64,000 bases of DNA from an uncultured Bacteroidota bacterium. Its GTDB lineage: Bacteria > Bacteroidota > Bacteroidia > Bacteroidales > UBA12481. Where the stretch lies: contig CAINOB010000103.1 of the NCBI GenBank assembly GCA_903851365.1, positions 1 through 64,000 of the forward strand, in the 5' to 3' direction. The notes under the pieces are model-generated. The model searched no databases. It had not been told where the DNA came from and saw only the letters and a list, made by a program, of their open reading frames with translations. The position numbers and the translations under genes are program-made. Every line of letters begins with the position of its first letter. Within the stretch, counting starts at the first letter, position 1. Shown in pieces: positions 19,601 through 28,453 of the stretch.

Positions 19601-20393
19601 GAGTAATCAGACCATTGAATATCATCGGGATGATGAGATCGGCAGATTGGTGAAAGAGTACAACAGGATGGTGAACGAATTACAAGCGAGTGCCGAGAAA
19701 CTGGCCCGGTCGGAGAGGGAAACTGCCTGGCGCGAGATGGCACGTCAGATAGCTCATGAAATCAAAAACCCGCTGACCCCGATGAAGCTGAGTGTTCAGC
19801 ATTTACGTAAAGCATGGAAGGATGGGACTCCTGATCTCGATGCTCATATCGACAGGGTTACCAATACACTGGTTGATCAGATTGAAACATTGTCAAACAT
19901 TGCCAGTGAGTTTTCGAAATTTGCCCAGGTACCCGGAGCTCATTTTGAAGCGCTTGATCTGGTTCAGAAAATCCAGCGGATCACTCATCTATTTGAGGAT
20001 ACCTGCAAGGTAAATCTGGCAAGAAAAAGTAAGAGTCAGACTGATCTTTTGATTTATGCCGATCCGGAACAGGTAATTCAGGTATTTAATAATCTCATAA
20101 GAAACGCAATACAAGCAGTTCCCGAGGGTACTGAACCTGTGGTTGATATCTCAATTGAAGAGACCGAAGATGTTGTTGCTGTTAAGGTTACTGATAACGG
20201 AATAGGTATACCCGAGGAGCTTCAATCGAGGCTGTTTGAACCTAACTTTACGACCAAAACTTCGGGCATGGGGCTGGGTTTGGCCATTGTCAAGAAGATT
20301 ATGGAGGGATCGAACGGAAAGATTTGGTTTGAAACCCGAAAAAATTCAGGTACCAGCTTTTTCCTGGAATGGCCTTTATTTAAACCTGAATAG
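16638..20393 (+). CDS. Large membrane-bound sensor histidine kinase, NtrY-like
   Basis: This 1251-residue protein has a long N-terminal half with around ten hydrophobic helices (20-40, 210-230, 240-265, 290-310, 340-360, 380-400, 415-435, 440-460, 470-485), interrupted by soluble loops. After a further helix (about 745-765) comes another pair of helices flanking an extracytoplasmic sensor region (about 780-960). A HAMP-like segment follows (970-1020), then the dimerisation/phosphoacceptor motif AHEIKNPLTPMKLS with His1040, and an ATPase domain with FNNLIRNAIQAV (N box), DNGIGIPEE and GMGLGLAIV. The HEIKNPLTP box is typical of NtrY-class kinases. No response regulator gene is adjacent on either side. 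Signal unknown. Starts at ATG 16638. Confidence 0.9.
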   Translation: MKQPAEIRPRDLLISFRFLLIAAIILVVALIIDPLAHLKEPVKVNTHRLERDFHRKIKNLESVGNEILAGVVRYGWPGVLAKDPGFTNRYSKDDDGIALFVLQRDSMVFWSDNSLVVGTKDLLQMESSRVYTLPNCTVYARVYLSDQTRVVGVVFLKKFFPYNNELVSNAFLVGKNIPESYKISIPPLPGAIRISDDQGKYAFSLLQSNVVTSRKTLHWLTLMLYFISFAFILLFYNDIMRLAVRMWQSGWWLLALLADLLFLRWVLWHFRVPHCIFNLPLFDGFIQPHLFLESRGDVLISAVLLILFAFWFSKYFELFPGRKPALKDKKKKWGDDMLALSGWVLAFLCFLGTTWLIRHLLLQRPGFLELQRILTLNFSSILDTLMIVGILIALILILYRLINRIRSRLSLGRSMFGLGAVLACGLLIESTTQHNWIGLLFFLLLSLVILWVQKSHRPKLSHGLVTVILVLISGFMVYSIAEVNKTKEKDQHNTILSKLSSEHDQIAEMLLTQIDPDIQADSVLTDLVLDRRMNPDNQQVAITNYLKNKYFGLYWNRFEIQAFSCTTESRTVIQPDNEEVRCLDYFLHFMRDTYGKKLSGTTGFYYLDNFDGIIEYLGVYKQPGNDPQRETSLIINIYSRFVAQELGYPELLITEKINRDSLDQSYSYAKYHLGSLQLTNGDYDYSLTSDIYPGKIGEVVEFKADGYNHWIKRIDNNNEIVISRRSHKTVDNLVAFSYVFVFLFLAWLLLNTILTWPRGFKIPLLGLKQRIQFTMVTFLVFSFILTGGGMTYYVIQQYKQSNRKLIIEKTESLLADLQNKLAKANSLTKEWHDTDFRGLNELMIKFSYVFNTDMNIFDPYGNLVISSRPEVFDYNLAGSKMNPLAFDAMHHHGKPLFIIRESIESLGFYSSYMPLYNQYNKLLGYLNLPYFSKQSETSREISTIVVAMVNGYFILILLTIFLAVVLSNQVARPLQLLQAKLAGLRFGKSNQTIEYHRDDEIGRLVKEYNRMVNELQASAEKLARSERETAWREMARQIAHEIKNPLTPMKLSVQHLRKAWKDGTPDLDAHIDRVTNTLVDQIETLSNIASEFSKFAQVPGAHFEALDLVQKIQRITHLFEDTCKVNLARKSKSQTDLLIYADPEQVIQVFNNLIRNAIQAVPEGTEPVVDISIEETEDVVAVKVTDNGIGIPEELQSRLFEPNFTTKTSGMGLGLAIVKKIMEGSNGKIWFETRKNSGTSFFLEWPLFKPE

Positions 20394-20397
20394 GATC

Positions 20398-20919
20398 TTA
20401 CCAAACGACTACTGAGGAGGTGTCTCTGTTGCTGAGGTTGAAACTTCGGTCAACAACATAATATTCATACCTGAACTCTTTAAAAGGCAGAGGATCCGCT
20501 AATGAGTAAGGATATTCTATAGTTACAGAGATATCTGCAATCAGGGTTTTGTTCTGGCCGGTCGGGGTAAGATTTGGAATCCGGTATGTTTTTAAACCGC
20601 CGGGTGCCGGCACTTCGGTGAATATTCCGTTCTCCCTTTTCGATTCCTGAATAAACAGATTGTAATAGAAAGCGCTGTCGCGATGGAATGGACCTGTCGT
20701 ATCGGTAGTCGAAAGTCCCATATCCCCATTCCCGTCAATTAGATGGAAAGTGAGGGTAACCCTTTTTACCGGATTCTGCAAAACATCGGACGAGTCCTTG
20801 CTTACCACTGAAGTAAAACTGATTGAAGGAGTATCCGGATAGGTTACTACTTTCTTGCATCCGGCAATAATTAGAAGAAGTGCAAGACATTTGGCCGTAT
20901 TTGACAACCTGAGTTTCAT
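20398..20919 (-). CDS. Lipoprotein of unknown function
   Basis: This 173-residue protein has a lipoprotein signal peptide with lipobox IIAGC and Cys21, followed by KK. The body is beta-rich and contains the phrase LIDGNGDMGL (about 60-70), which I recall from a group of small Bacteroidota lipoproteins without assigned function. It is probably anchored to the outer membrane. It begins 5 bases after the der stop codon and so is the last gene of the rluB-era-der-lipoprotein series. The gene ends 4 bases from the convergent kinase stop. Confidence 0.75.
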   Translation of the reverse strand: MKLRLSNTAKCLALLLIIAGCKKVVTYPDTPSISFTSVVSKDSSDVLQNPVKRVTLTFHLIDGNGDMGLSTTDTTGPFHRDSAFYYNLFIQESKRENGIFTEVPAPGGLKTYRIPNLTPTGQNKTLIADISVTIEYPYSLADPLPFKEFRYEYYVVDRSFNLSNRDTSSVVVW

Positions 20920-20924
20920 GCGGA

Positions 20925-22229
20925 TTATTTTTCCCTGAAGAATATTTGAATCGGAACGCCCGTAAAATTAAAATTCTCGCGGATTTTATTTTCAATATAA
21001 CGCTTATATGGCTCCTTTATGTATTGCGGAAGGTTGCAGAAAAATGCAAATGAAGGAGTCTGGTTCGGTAACTGTGTAGCGTACTTGATTTTGATGAATT
21101 TGCCTTTATTTGCCGGCGGTGGATAAGTCTCGATGAATTCCGCCAATAGTTCGTTAAGCTTGTGGGTTGGGACTTTCTGGCGCCGGTTGTTATAGACCTC
21201 AACAGCAGTTTCCAATGCTTTGAATACACGCTGTTTGGTTAGTGCCGAAGTGAACAGGATAGGTACATCGGTATAAGGTGATATCCGTTCCTGAATTTCC
21301 TTGGTGAAAGCCTTTGTCGTATGGTTGTCTTTTTCAACCAGATCCCATTTGTTTACGAGAATGACAACACCTTTTCGGTTTCGCTGGATATTTCCGAATA
21401 TTGTAATATCCTGTGCTTTAACGCCTTCGACTGCATCGATCATCAAGATGCAAACATCTGAATTTTCGATTGCCCGTATTGAGCGCATGACCGAATAGAA
21501 TTCAACATCCTCCGAAACCTTTGCTCTTTTTCTGAGCCCTGCGGTGTCGACCAGGAAGAAATCGAGTCCGAATTTCTGATATCTGGTGTTCAGGGCATCC
21601 CTGGTGGTCCCGGATATCGGGGTAACAATATTTCTGTCTTCCCCGATTATAGCATTAATAAAGGAAGATTTGCCAACATTTGGGCGGCCAACTACAGCGA
21701 ATTTGGGGATGTCCGGCTCGTCCTCGAAAATTGCTTTTTCGAAGGCTCCGGTAACTGCGTCCAGCAATTCGCCGGTGCCGGTTCCGGTGACCGCGGAAAC
21801 AGGGTAGATTTCTTCGAAGCCCATTCCATAGAATTCGTTGGCTTCCATAAACCGGGTGTTGTTGTCGGCTTTATTTACGGCCAGAAAAACCGGTTTCTTG
21901 ACTTTTCGAAGGAGATTGGCGATCGTTTGATCGATATCTGTGATCCCAGCCTCAACATCAACGGTAAAAACAATGACATCAGCTTCCTCGATGGCGAGGA
22001 TGACCTGTTTTCTGATCTCTTCTTCAAAAACATCATCCGAATTGGTAATATATCCGCCGGTATCGATGATCGAGAATTCGTGCCCGTTCCAAAAAGCTTT
22101 GCCGTAATGCCTATCGCGGGTAACCCCGCTTGATTCATGCACGATAGCCTGACGGGTTTGTGTAATTCGATTGAATAGCGTTGACTTACCGACATTTGGC
22201 CGGCCAACGATTGCAACAATATTTGCCAT
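20925..22229 (-). CDS. der: Ribosome biogenesis GTPase Der (EngA)
   Basis: This 434-residue protein has two tandem GTPase domains followed by a KH-like domain, the defining Der layout. P-loops: GRPNVGKS at 9-16 and again at about 180-187. NKAD and NKWD guanine-specificity motifs are visible, as are switch II DTGG and DTAG. It acts in 50S subunit assembly. It starts 17 bases downstream of era, so the two ribosome-assembly GTPases are probably co-expressed. Length is normal. Confidence 0.98.
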   Translation of the reverse strand: MANIVAIVGRPNVGKSTLFNRITQTRQAIVHESSGVTRDRHYGKAFWNGHEFSIIDTGGYITNSDDVFEEEIRKQVILAIEEADVIVFTVDVEAGITDIDQTIANLLRKVKKPVFLAVNKADNNTRFMEANEFYGMGFEEIYPVSAVTGTGTGELLDAVTGAFEKAIFEDEPDIPKFAVVGRPNVGKSSFINAIIGEDRNIVTPISGTTRDALNTRYQKFGLDFFLVDTAGLRKRAKVSEDVEFYSVMRSIRAIENSDVCILMIDAVEGVKAQDITIFGNIQRNRKGVVILVNKWDLVEKDNHTTKAFTKEIQERISPYTDVPILFTSALTKQRVFKALETAVEVYNNRRQKVPTHKLNELLAEFIETYPPPANKGKFIKIKYATQLPNQTPSFAFFCNLPQYIKEPYKRYIENKIRENFNFTGVPIQIFFREK

Positions 22230-22246
22230 AATTATATCTTTCTGTA

Positions 22247-23122
22247 TCAGAGTTCATAACCAAATGACTTCAAGCTGTCTGGCCTGTTTCTCCAATCCTG
22301 AGCCACTTTTACGAACATTTCCAAATAAACTTTCTTCTCGAAGAATATCTCGAGATCTTTTCTTGCCTGAACGCCTACCCGCTTTAAGGATTCCCCCTTA
22401 TGTCCGATCAGAATTCCTTTCTGCGAATCGCGTTCCACATATATTATTGTCCGGATCCGAATAATTTCCGGTTCCTCTTTAAATTCTTCCACGACCGGTT
22501 CAACGGCATAAGGAATCTCTTTCTGGTAATTCTCCAGAATTGCTCCCCGGATGATTTCGGTAACGAAGAATCGCTCAGGGCGGTCGGTCAGCTGGTCGCG
22601 GTCGAAATATGGAGGCGCTTCGGGCAACAATTCCAGAATTCTGTTAAAGAGTACATCCAGATTGAATTTAAGCAATGCTGAAGTTGGGAATATCTCGGCA
22701 TTTGGAAATATCCCGTGCCATTTTTCAACGAGCACTTCAACCTGTTGCTGATTGCTCAGATCTATCTTGTTGATTATTAGAATCAGGGGAACTTTTGATT
22801 GCTGAACTATCGATATTATATCCGGATTTTTGTCGACAGTTTCAAAAACATCGGTTACATAGAGGAGGATATCGGCATCAGAAAGGGCGGATCTGGCTGA
22901 TCTGACCATTGCTTCCTGAAGCTTGTACATTGGTTTGATCAAACCAGGTGTATCAGAATAAACTATTTGGTAATCATCGCCGTTGACGATCCCGAAAATC
23001 CGATGTCTGGTAGTTTGGGATTTTGCGGTAATCACCGAAAGACGTTCACCAACCAGTGCATTCATCAAGGTTGATTTGCCCACATTAGGGTTACCGATAA
23101 TATTTACAAATCCGGATTTCAT
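22247..23122 (-). CDS. era: GTPase Era
   Basis: This 291-residue protein has one GTPase domain (GNPNVGKS 10-17, DTPGL, NKID) and a C-terminal KH RNA-binding domain with [11 protein letters not shown]. Era binds the 3' end of 16S rRNA and assists 30S subunit maturation. It lies between the pseudouridine synthase gene and der on the same strand. A heptamer minisatellite sits just upstream of the start (23132-23161), in the spacer after the pseudouridine synthase gene. Confidence 0.97.
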   Translation of the reverse strand: MKSGFVNIIGNPNVGKSTLMNALVGERLSVITAKSQTTRHRIFGIVNGDDYQIVYSDTPGLIKPMYKLQEAMVRSARSALSDADILLYVTDVFETVDKNPDIISIVQQSKVPLILIINKIDLSNQQQVEVLVEKWHGIFPNAEIFPTSALLKFNLDVLFNRILELLPEAPPYFDRDQLTDRPERFFVTEIIRGAILENYQKEIPYAVEPVVEEFKEEPEIIRIRTIIYVERDSQKGILIGHKGESLKRVGVQARKDLEIFFEKKVYLEMFVKVAQDWRNRPDSLKSFGYEL

Positions 23123-23131
23123 AAAACAACG

Positions 23132-23161
23132 GGTATCAGGTGTCGGGTATCGGGTTTCAGG
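23132..23161 (+). repeat. Minisatellite, four 7-bp units (GGTATCG type)
   Basis: The 39-base spacer between the era start and the pseudouridine synthase stop is occupied by heptamers GGTATCA, GGTGTCG, GGTATCG and GGTTTCA plus a trailing GG. It has no coding potential. Confidence 0.8.
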
Positions 23162-23914
23162 TTATTTATTCATTTTGAGCCAGCCAACTTCTTTGGGGGT
23201 CATGAACCGCCATTTTCCACGGGCAAGGGTCTTCTTTGTCAACCCGGCGAAATATACCCTGTCGAGTTTTACAATTTCCAGTCCAAGCTGTTCAAACATT
23301 CGTCTGACGATCCTGTTTTTCCCTGAATGGATTTCAACAGCCAGATCTTTTTTTGACATGGGATCAATAAAGACGACTGAGTCCATTTTCATGACGCCAT
23401 CTTCGAGTTCGATGCCATTCAGCATGGCATTCATCATTTCCTCAGTCACGTTTTGGGCGGTTCGGACTTCATAAATCTTTTTCACCTTGTATTTAGGGTG
23501 AGTCAGTTTACTTGCGAGATCGCCATCGTTGGTAAGCAGCAATACCCCGGTGGTATTTCTATCGAGACGGCCAACCGGAAATATGCGCTCGGTGGTAGCA
23601 TTCTGCACCAGATCGAGAACGGTGCGGCGTCCTTCAGGATCGTCTGTTGTGGTGAGGGTGTCCTTTGGTTTATTGAGAAGGATATAAACTTTACGTTCGT
23701 TTTTTATCGTTTTGCCATTGACTTTCACTGTATCGCCAGGGTTTACCTGCGTACCAAGTTCGGTTGTTTTAACTCCGTTTACCTCTACCACCCCACGGCT
23801 GATCAGGTCGTCTGCGTCACGCCTGGAGCAGATCCCCGAGGAGGCAATGTAACGGTTGAGGCGAACTTTTTCGAACCTGTCGGGCTTATTTACACTGATT
23901 GGTCTCCTGTTCAC
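23162..23914 (-). CDS. rRNA pseudouridine synthase, RsuA/RluB family
   Basis: This 250-residue enzyme has an N-terminal S4 RNA-binding domain (about 16-75) and a pseudouridine synthase domain with the catalytic motif GRLDRNTTG (Asp118) and LLTNDGDLA. It isomerises a uridine in rRNA; the arrangement S4-plus-catalytic domain fits RluB (23S) or RsuA (16S), and RluB is more likely by general similarity. No ATG is available at the N-terminus; GTG at 23914 is used. It is first in a series with era and der, and divergent from glmM. Confidence 0.9.
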   Translation of the reverse strand: MNRRPISVNKPDRFEKVRLNRYIASSGICSRRDADDLISRGVVEVNGVKTTELGTQVNPGDTVKVNGKTIKNERKVYILLNKPKDTLTTTDDPEGRRTVLDLVQNATTERIFPVGRLDRNTTGVLLLTNDGDLASKLTHPKYKVKKIYEVRTAQNVTEEMMNAMLNGIELEDGVMKMDSVVFIDPMSKKDLAVEIHSGKNRIVRRMFEQLGLEIVKLDRVYFAGLTKKTLARGKWRFMTPKEVGWLKMNK

Positions 23915-24014
23915 TTTCCATAAATTATTGAGTTTGCAAAGGTTGGCAAAAAATCGTTGCCCATTGCAAAGTTATGACGAAAACTCAATACCTTGCCGGT
24001 TCGACCATCAACAT

Positions 24015-25412
24015 ATGACACTTATAAAATCAATTTCAGGTATCCGGGGCACCATTGGTGGCCGCCCTGGCGAGGGATTAACTCCTTTGGACATAGTTAA
24101 GTTTACTGCAGCGTTCGGAACATGGGCAATGCACCATAGCCGGGTAACAGGCCAACGGCCCACTATGGTTGTTGGCAGGGATGCGAGGGTATCCGGCGAG
24201 CTGGTTGATTCCATCGTTTGTTCGACTTTGAACGCACTGGGGATTGATGTTGTTAATGCGGGATTAGCCACAACCCCAACCGTTGAGATGGCTGTTCCCT
24301 ATTGTAAGGCTATTGCAGGGATCATCCTGACTGCCAGTCACAATCCTGGTCAATGGAATGCCTTAAAGCTCCTGAATCAGGATGGAGAATTTATATCCGG
24401 GAAAGAAGGTGAGGAGGTTTTGGTTCTTGCCGCCCAGGAAATGTTTGAATTTGTTACAGCTGACAAATTGGGCCGGTCCTCCAGAAAGGATTTTCTTGAT
24501 TATCATATTGCAAAAGTTTTGGAACTGCCGCAGGTAGATCGCGGATTGATCTCCCATGCGGGTATAACGATCGTTCTTGATGCCGTTAATTCCGTAGGAG
24601 GCATCGCCATACCAGCCTTGCTAAAGGCTTTGGGTGTTAAAAAGGTTATCTGCATTAATTGTGTTCCGGATGGAATCTTTGCCCATAATCCTGAACCATT
24701 GCCGGAACATCTTGGTACACTATCAGAAGAGGTTGTGAAAAACGGGGCCCAATTGGGTGTGGCCGTTGATCCGGATGTTGACAGGCTGGCACTTGTGAAC
24801 GAGGATGGTACTTTTTTTGGTGAGGAATATACCCTGGTTGCCGTGGCAGACTATATATTATCGGCAGGTGCAGGAAACACGGTATCAAACCTTTCATCGA
24901 GCCGGGCGCTTCGGATTATCACCGAAAATCATGGTGGGTCCTATCTGGCAACACCGGTAGGAGAGGTTCATGTGGTAAAAGGCATGAAAGATACTGAAGC
25001 CATTATTGGAGGGGAAGGAAACGGTGGAATTATTTTCCCTGCCCTTCATTATGGCCGTGATGCATTGGTCGGAATAGCCCTATTCCTCTCGCATTATGCC
25101 AAAAGCAAGAAAACAATGACTGCTCTGAGGGCCGGTTATCCTGTTTTTGCGATGGCAAAGAAAAAGATTGATTTGCCTGCCGGTACTGATGTTGACCGGA
25201 TTTTTAACGCCATTAGAAAAGCATATAGCAGTTATCCTGTTATAACTTCAGACGGGTTAAAAATTGAATTTCCAGGCGGGTGGGTTCACCTGCGAAAATC
25301 AAATACCGAGCCGATTATCAGGGTATATTCTGAGGCTCCTTCTGCCTTGGAAGCTGATGAACTTGGCACCCGTTTTACTCATGAAATACTTGATTTTGTT
25401 AAGAATTGTTAA
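24015..25412 (+). CDS. glmM: Phosphoglucosamine mutase-type phosphohexomutase
   Basis: This 465-residue enzyme belongs to the alpha-D-phosphohexomutase family. The phosphoserine loop is TASHNP (Ser108), the metal site DPDVDR (252-257), the sugar-binding loop GEGNGG (333-338) and the phosphate-binding loop RKSNTEP (427-433). It interconverts glucosamine-6-P and -1-P for UDP-GlcNAc synthesis. The GEGNGG variant (GExSGG/H is commoner) resembles the archaeal/Bacteroidota subgroup, so phosphomannomutase activity is also possible. ATG 24015 is chosen because family members begin with the residues leading into SGIRGT; frame openness continues upstream but overlaps the pseudouridine synthase gene. 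Confidence 0.88.
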   Translation: MTLIKSISGIRGTIGGRPGEGLTPLDIVKFTAAFGTWAMHHSRVTGQRPTMVVGRDARVSGELVDSIVCSTLNALGIDVVNAGLATTPTVEMAVPYCKAIAGIILTASHNPGQWNALKLLNQDGEFISGKEGEEVLVLAAQEMFEFVTADKLGRSSRKDFLDYHIAKVLELPQVDRGLISHAGITIVLDAVNSVGGIAIPALLKALGVKKVICINCVPDGIFAHNPEPLPEHLGTLSEEVVKNGAQLGVAVDPDVDRLALVNEDGTFFGEEYTLVAVADYILSAGAGNTVSNLSSSRALRIITENHGGSYLATPVGEVHVVKGMKDTEAIIGGEGNGGIIFPALHYGRDALVGIALFLSHYAKSKKTMTALRAGYPVFAMAKKKIDLPAGTDVDRIFNAIRKAYSSYPVITSDGLKIEFPGGWVHLRKSNTEPIIRVYSEAPSALEADELGTRFTHEILDFVKNC

Positions 25413-25460
25413 AAAAGCCTAATTGCCGGGGTATTGTTCTTTGTTCCCGATTGGTTGAAT

Positions 25461-25468
25461 TAAGTTTG
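25461..25468 (+). promoter_or_regulatory. -7 promoter box (TAAGTTTG) for the tripartite exporter genes
   Basis: TAAGTTTG matches TAnnTTTG, 42 bases upstream of the adaptor gene ATG. A possible -33 TTTG lies at 25440-25443, with a slightly short 17-base spacing. Confidence 0.45.
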
Positions 25469-25510
25469 TAGCTGGAAAATTAATTTCAACAATCTTAATA
25501 TCCCATTGGT

Positions 25511-27025
25511 ATGAAAAGGCGTTGGGTCTATGTAGTGGTTCTTGTTGCGGTTTTGGCTTTTGTTGTGATCTACAGCGCCACCCGGAAGGACAAGACAATC
25601 ATGCTTAAAGCGAAGGTTGAGGCGGGAAAATTTGATGTTATTGTCAGCACAACCGGCGAACTTCAGGCATTAAATTCAGTTGATATCCGGGGACCCGAAG
25701 GTCTCAGGGATGCAAGGGTACATAATGTGAAACTGGTCGACCTGATTCCGGAAGGGAGTGTCGTAAAAGCAGGTGATTATATAGCCAGCCTTGATAAGAC
25801 GGAAGCAACAAGTACTCTTGAAACCATGGAGGACCAGATTGAGCGTGATGAAGCTTCGTTGCGCCAGACCCAGCTTGATACAACAATGAGCTTGCGTGAT
25901 TACCGCAATCAGATAAAGGACCTTGAATATGGCATGGAAGAAAAGCAAATTGTTCTTGATCAATCGAAATTTGAGCCACCGGCAACAATCAGGCAGGCTG
26001 AAATGAACCTTGATAAGGCAAAACGTGCTTTTGAGCAGGCTAAAACAAATTACTCCCTACGAAAAGAGCAGTCCGAGGCTTCCATGGTTAAAGCGGAGAT
26101 CAACCTAAAACGTCAGTATCAGCAAAGGAATGAGCTGATCAAGGTTCTTGACCAGTTTATCGTTTATGCACCGCAGCCTGGTATGGTTATCTATAAGAAG
26201 GAATGGGGTGGCGCCAAACGCAAGGTCGGCTCGTCGATATCGGCATGGGATCCCGTAGTTGCCACTCTTCCCGACCTGTCGAAAATGGTGTCCAGAACGT
26301 ATGTTAATGAGATTGATATCAGTAAGATAGACATAGGCCAGGAAGTGACCATCGGTGTAGATGCATTTCCGGAAAAACATTATTCAGGCAAAGTGACTGA
26401 AGTAGCAAACGTTGGTGAGCAATTGCCTAATTCGGATGCTAAAGTATTTGAAGTGCTGGTACTCCTTAATGAAACCGATACCACCCTTCGGCCGGCTATG
26501 ACCACCGTAACCCAGATCAGGACAAATACTTATGATAATGTTAAGTACCTGCCTCTCGAAGCTGTTCACTCAAGCGATTCCATGTCATATGTTTATCTCA
26601 CAAATTCCAAAGAGCGCCAGATCGTTGATCTTGGTGAAGCCAATGAGAATTTCATCATTGTAACAGAGGGAATCGATGCCGGCAGTGAAGTATATCTGAC
26701 CGTCCCGGCAGATGGGGAGAAATGGAAATTGAAGGGCCTGGAGATCTATGAGAAGGTAAAGCAGCGCCATAAAATTGAAGAGCAGAAGAAAAAAGAAGAT
26801 ATGGCCCGGATGCAGAGAGAGCAGGCAGACCGTGAAAAACTGATGCGTGATTCCGGTCAGTCCGGCCCCAAGGGTGGCATGCAAAAGTTTGATATGAAGA
26901 ATCTGACCAAAGAGCAGCGTGACCAGATGCAGAAGATGATGAAACAGGGAGGAGCCCCCGGCATGATGCAGGGCGGAGCTTCCATGCAGGGCGGCGGAGC
27001 AATCAGAATGCAGACACAACGCTAA
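25511..27025 (+). CDS. HlyD/RND-type periplasmic adaptor subunit with Met-rich tail
   Basis: This 504-residue membrane-fusion protein has one N-terminal membrane anchor (about 5-22), a lipoyl/barrel-sandwich domain split around a coiled-coil hairpin (roughly 105-215) and beta-barrel domains (about 240-410). From about 415 the chain becomes charged, then Met/Gln/Gly-rich to the C-terminus (MQKMMKQGGAPGMMQGG and similar). It should bridge the inner-membrane permease encoded next (27036) and the TolC-like channel (28454). The Met-rich tail is unusual for the family and might bind soft metals, but that is a guess. Probably first gene of a three-gene operon. Confidence 0.88.
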   Translation: MKRRWVYVVVLVAVLAFVVIYSATRKDKTIMLKAKVEAGKFDVIVSTTGELQALNSVDIRGPEGLRDARVHNVKLVDLIPEGSVVKAGDYIASLDKTEATSTLETMEDQIERDEASLRQTQLDTTMSLRDYRNQIKDLEYGMEEKQIVLDQSKFEPPATIRQAEMNLDKAKRAFEQAKTNYSLRKEQSEASMVKAEINLKRQYQQRNELIKVLDQFIVYAPQPGMVIYKKEWGGAKRKVGSSISAWDPVVATLPDLSKMVSRTYVNEIDISKIDIGQEVTIGVDAFPEKHYSGKVTEVANVGEQLPNSDAKVFEVLVLLNETDTTLRPAMTTVTQIRTNTYDNVKYLPLEAVHSSDSMSYVYLTNSKERQIVDLGEANENFIIVTEGIDAGSEVYLTVPADGEKWKLKGLEIYEKVKQRHKIEEQKKKEDMARMQREQADREKLMRDSGQSGPKGGMQKFDMKNLTKEQRDQMQKMMKQGGAPGMMQGGASMQGGGAIRMQTQR

Positions 27026-27035
27026 TTGATCAGCC

Positions 27036-28418
27036 ATGTTCCGACGCTATTTACATGATATCATCATTGCGGTTGAGGCTATATTGGCCAATAAACTCAA
27101 ATCAATCCTGACTGCCCTGGGGATAATCTTTGGCGTAGCTGCTGTAATCAGCATGCTAGCCATTGGTCAGGGAGCACAAAAGGAAATTCTGGACCAGATC
27201 AAACTTGTGGGCGTAAATAATATTATTATCGAACCTATTATTGATCAGTCATCCTCGAGCTCGTCAGAAGAGGGAAAGAAAGAATCTAAGAAGTTTTCCA
27301 ACGGCCTTAATTTGCTGGATGTTCAGGCAATCCGGGAGGTTATACCAACTGTTAAAGCGGTAAGTTCTGAAATCCAGCTGAACTCTTTTGTTCAGCATAA
27401 TCAGGTTCGCCGACCAACCGTTTTGATGGGAGTAAGCCCTTCCTATTTTACCTTATTCAATCTGTCAATCGACCGGGGAAATCTTTTTAACAGTCTGCAC
27501 GAAGAAACAGGACAGGCAGTTTGCGTGATCGGCTCAAATGTAGCATCGATACTTTTTCCAGCCGAAAATCCACTGGATCAGTTTGTTAAGGTTGGTCATA
27601 ACTGGTTGCGCGTTATTGGCATACTTGACCAACGCGATGTTATGGTGGCTTCTTCGTCTGCCGGACTGGGTATTTCCAATACCAACGACGAGATCTTTAT
27701 TCCGTCAAAAACCATGCTTATCCGATATCTGAACCGTGCGATTGCCAACCGGAAAAGAGGGGAAGTATCCACAAATATTCAGATGTTTGGCGGCATGGGA
27801 CGTGGCATGATGATGGCCCAGACCATCACCACGGGATCCGATCAGGGGACCACTGAGAATGTGAATTATAACCAGCTCGACAAGGTTGTTGTGCAGGTAC
27901 ATGAAACACAGGAGCTCAAAACCACCACCGAAATTATGACGAGAATGCTTATGCGCCGTCACAATGGTGTTGCCGACTTTAAGATCACGGTACCAGAACT
28001 TTTGTTGAAGCAGGAACAGCGGGCGAAAGATATTTTCAACATTGTTCTTGGAGCTATCGCCAGTATTTCACTGATCGTTGGTGGGATCGGGATCATGAAT
28101 ATTATGCTCGCTTCAGTTATGGAGCGGATTCGTGAAATCGGAACCCGTCAGGCTATCGGAGCTTCAAGGAAAGATATTATCGTTCAATTCCTTTCTGAAT
28201 CAACCTTAATCAGTATTGTCGGAGGTTTAATAGGGGTTGTCCTGGGAATTATTCTTTCCAGGTTAATTACGCAATTTGCTGATATTAAGACTATAGTTAA
28301 ACCATTTTCGGTTTTGATTGCATTTGGAGTTTCGGCAGCGGTAGGTATCATTTTCGGATACCTTCCTGCGAAGAGGGCTTCGGAACATGATCCGGTCGAA
28401 TCACTTCGAGCATCCTGA
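27036..28418 (+). CDS. MacB-type ABC transporter permease without ATPase domain
   Basis: This 460-residue protein has an N-terminal helix (about 20-45, in LKSILTALGIIFGVAAVIS), a periplasmic MacB core domain (about 50-330) and three C-terminal helices (335-365, 385-415, 425-450) ending EHDPVESLRAS, the standard FtsX/MacB fold. The periplasmic domain has a serine/acidic/lysine insert (about 68-85) and a Met/Gly-rich stretch (about 248-260, GGMGRGMMM). MacB of proteobacteria carries a fused ATPase; here it is absent and no separate ATPase gene lies in the cluster. It starts 10 bases after the adaptor gene. Substrate unknown. Confidence 0.88.
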   Translation: MFRRYLHDIIIAVEAILANKLKSILTALGIIFGVAAVISMLAIGQGAQKEILDQIKLVGVNNIIIEPIIDQSSSSSSEEGKKESKKFSNGLNLLDVQAIREVIPTVKAVSSEIQLNSFVQHNQVRRPTVLMGVSPSYFTLFNLSIDRGNLFNSLHEETGQAVCVIGSNVASILFPAENPLDQFVKVGHNWLRVIGILDQRDVMVASSSAGLGISNTNDEIFIPSKTMLIRYLNRAIANRKRGEVSTNIQMFGGMGRGMMMAQTITTGSDQGTTENVNYNQLDKVVVQVHETQELKTTTEIMTRMLMRRHNGVADFKITVPELLLKQEQRAKDIFNIVLGAIASISLIVGGIGIMNIMLASVMERIREIGTRQAIGASRKDIIVQFLSESTLISIVGGLIGVVLGIILSRLITQFADIKTIVKPFSVLIAFGVSAAVGIIFGYLPAKRASEHDPVESLRAS

Positions 28419-28453
28419 CTTTAATTTTTTAGAATATCAAAGATTCTAACCTC

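Noticed and set aside
23856-24014. N-terminal extension of glmM by 53 residues
   Set aside because: The extension overlaps the divergent pseudouridine synthase start and does not resemble any part of phosphohexomutases; the ATG at 24015 gives the family's normal N-terminus.
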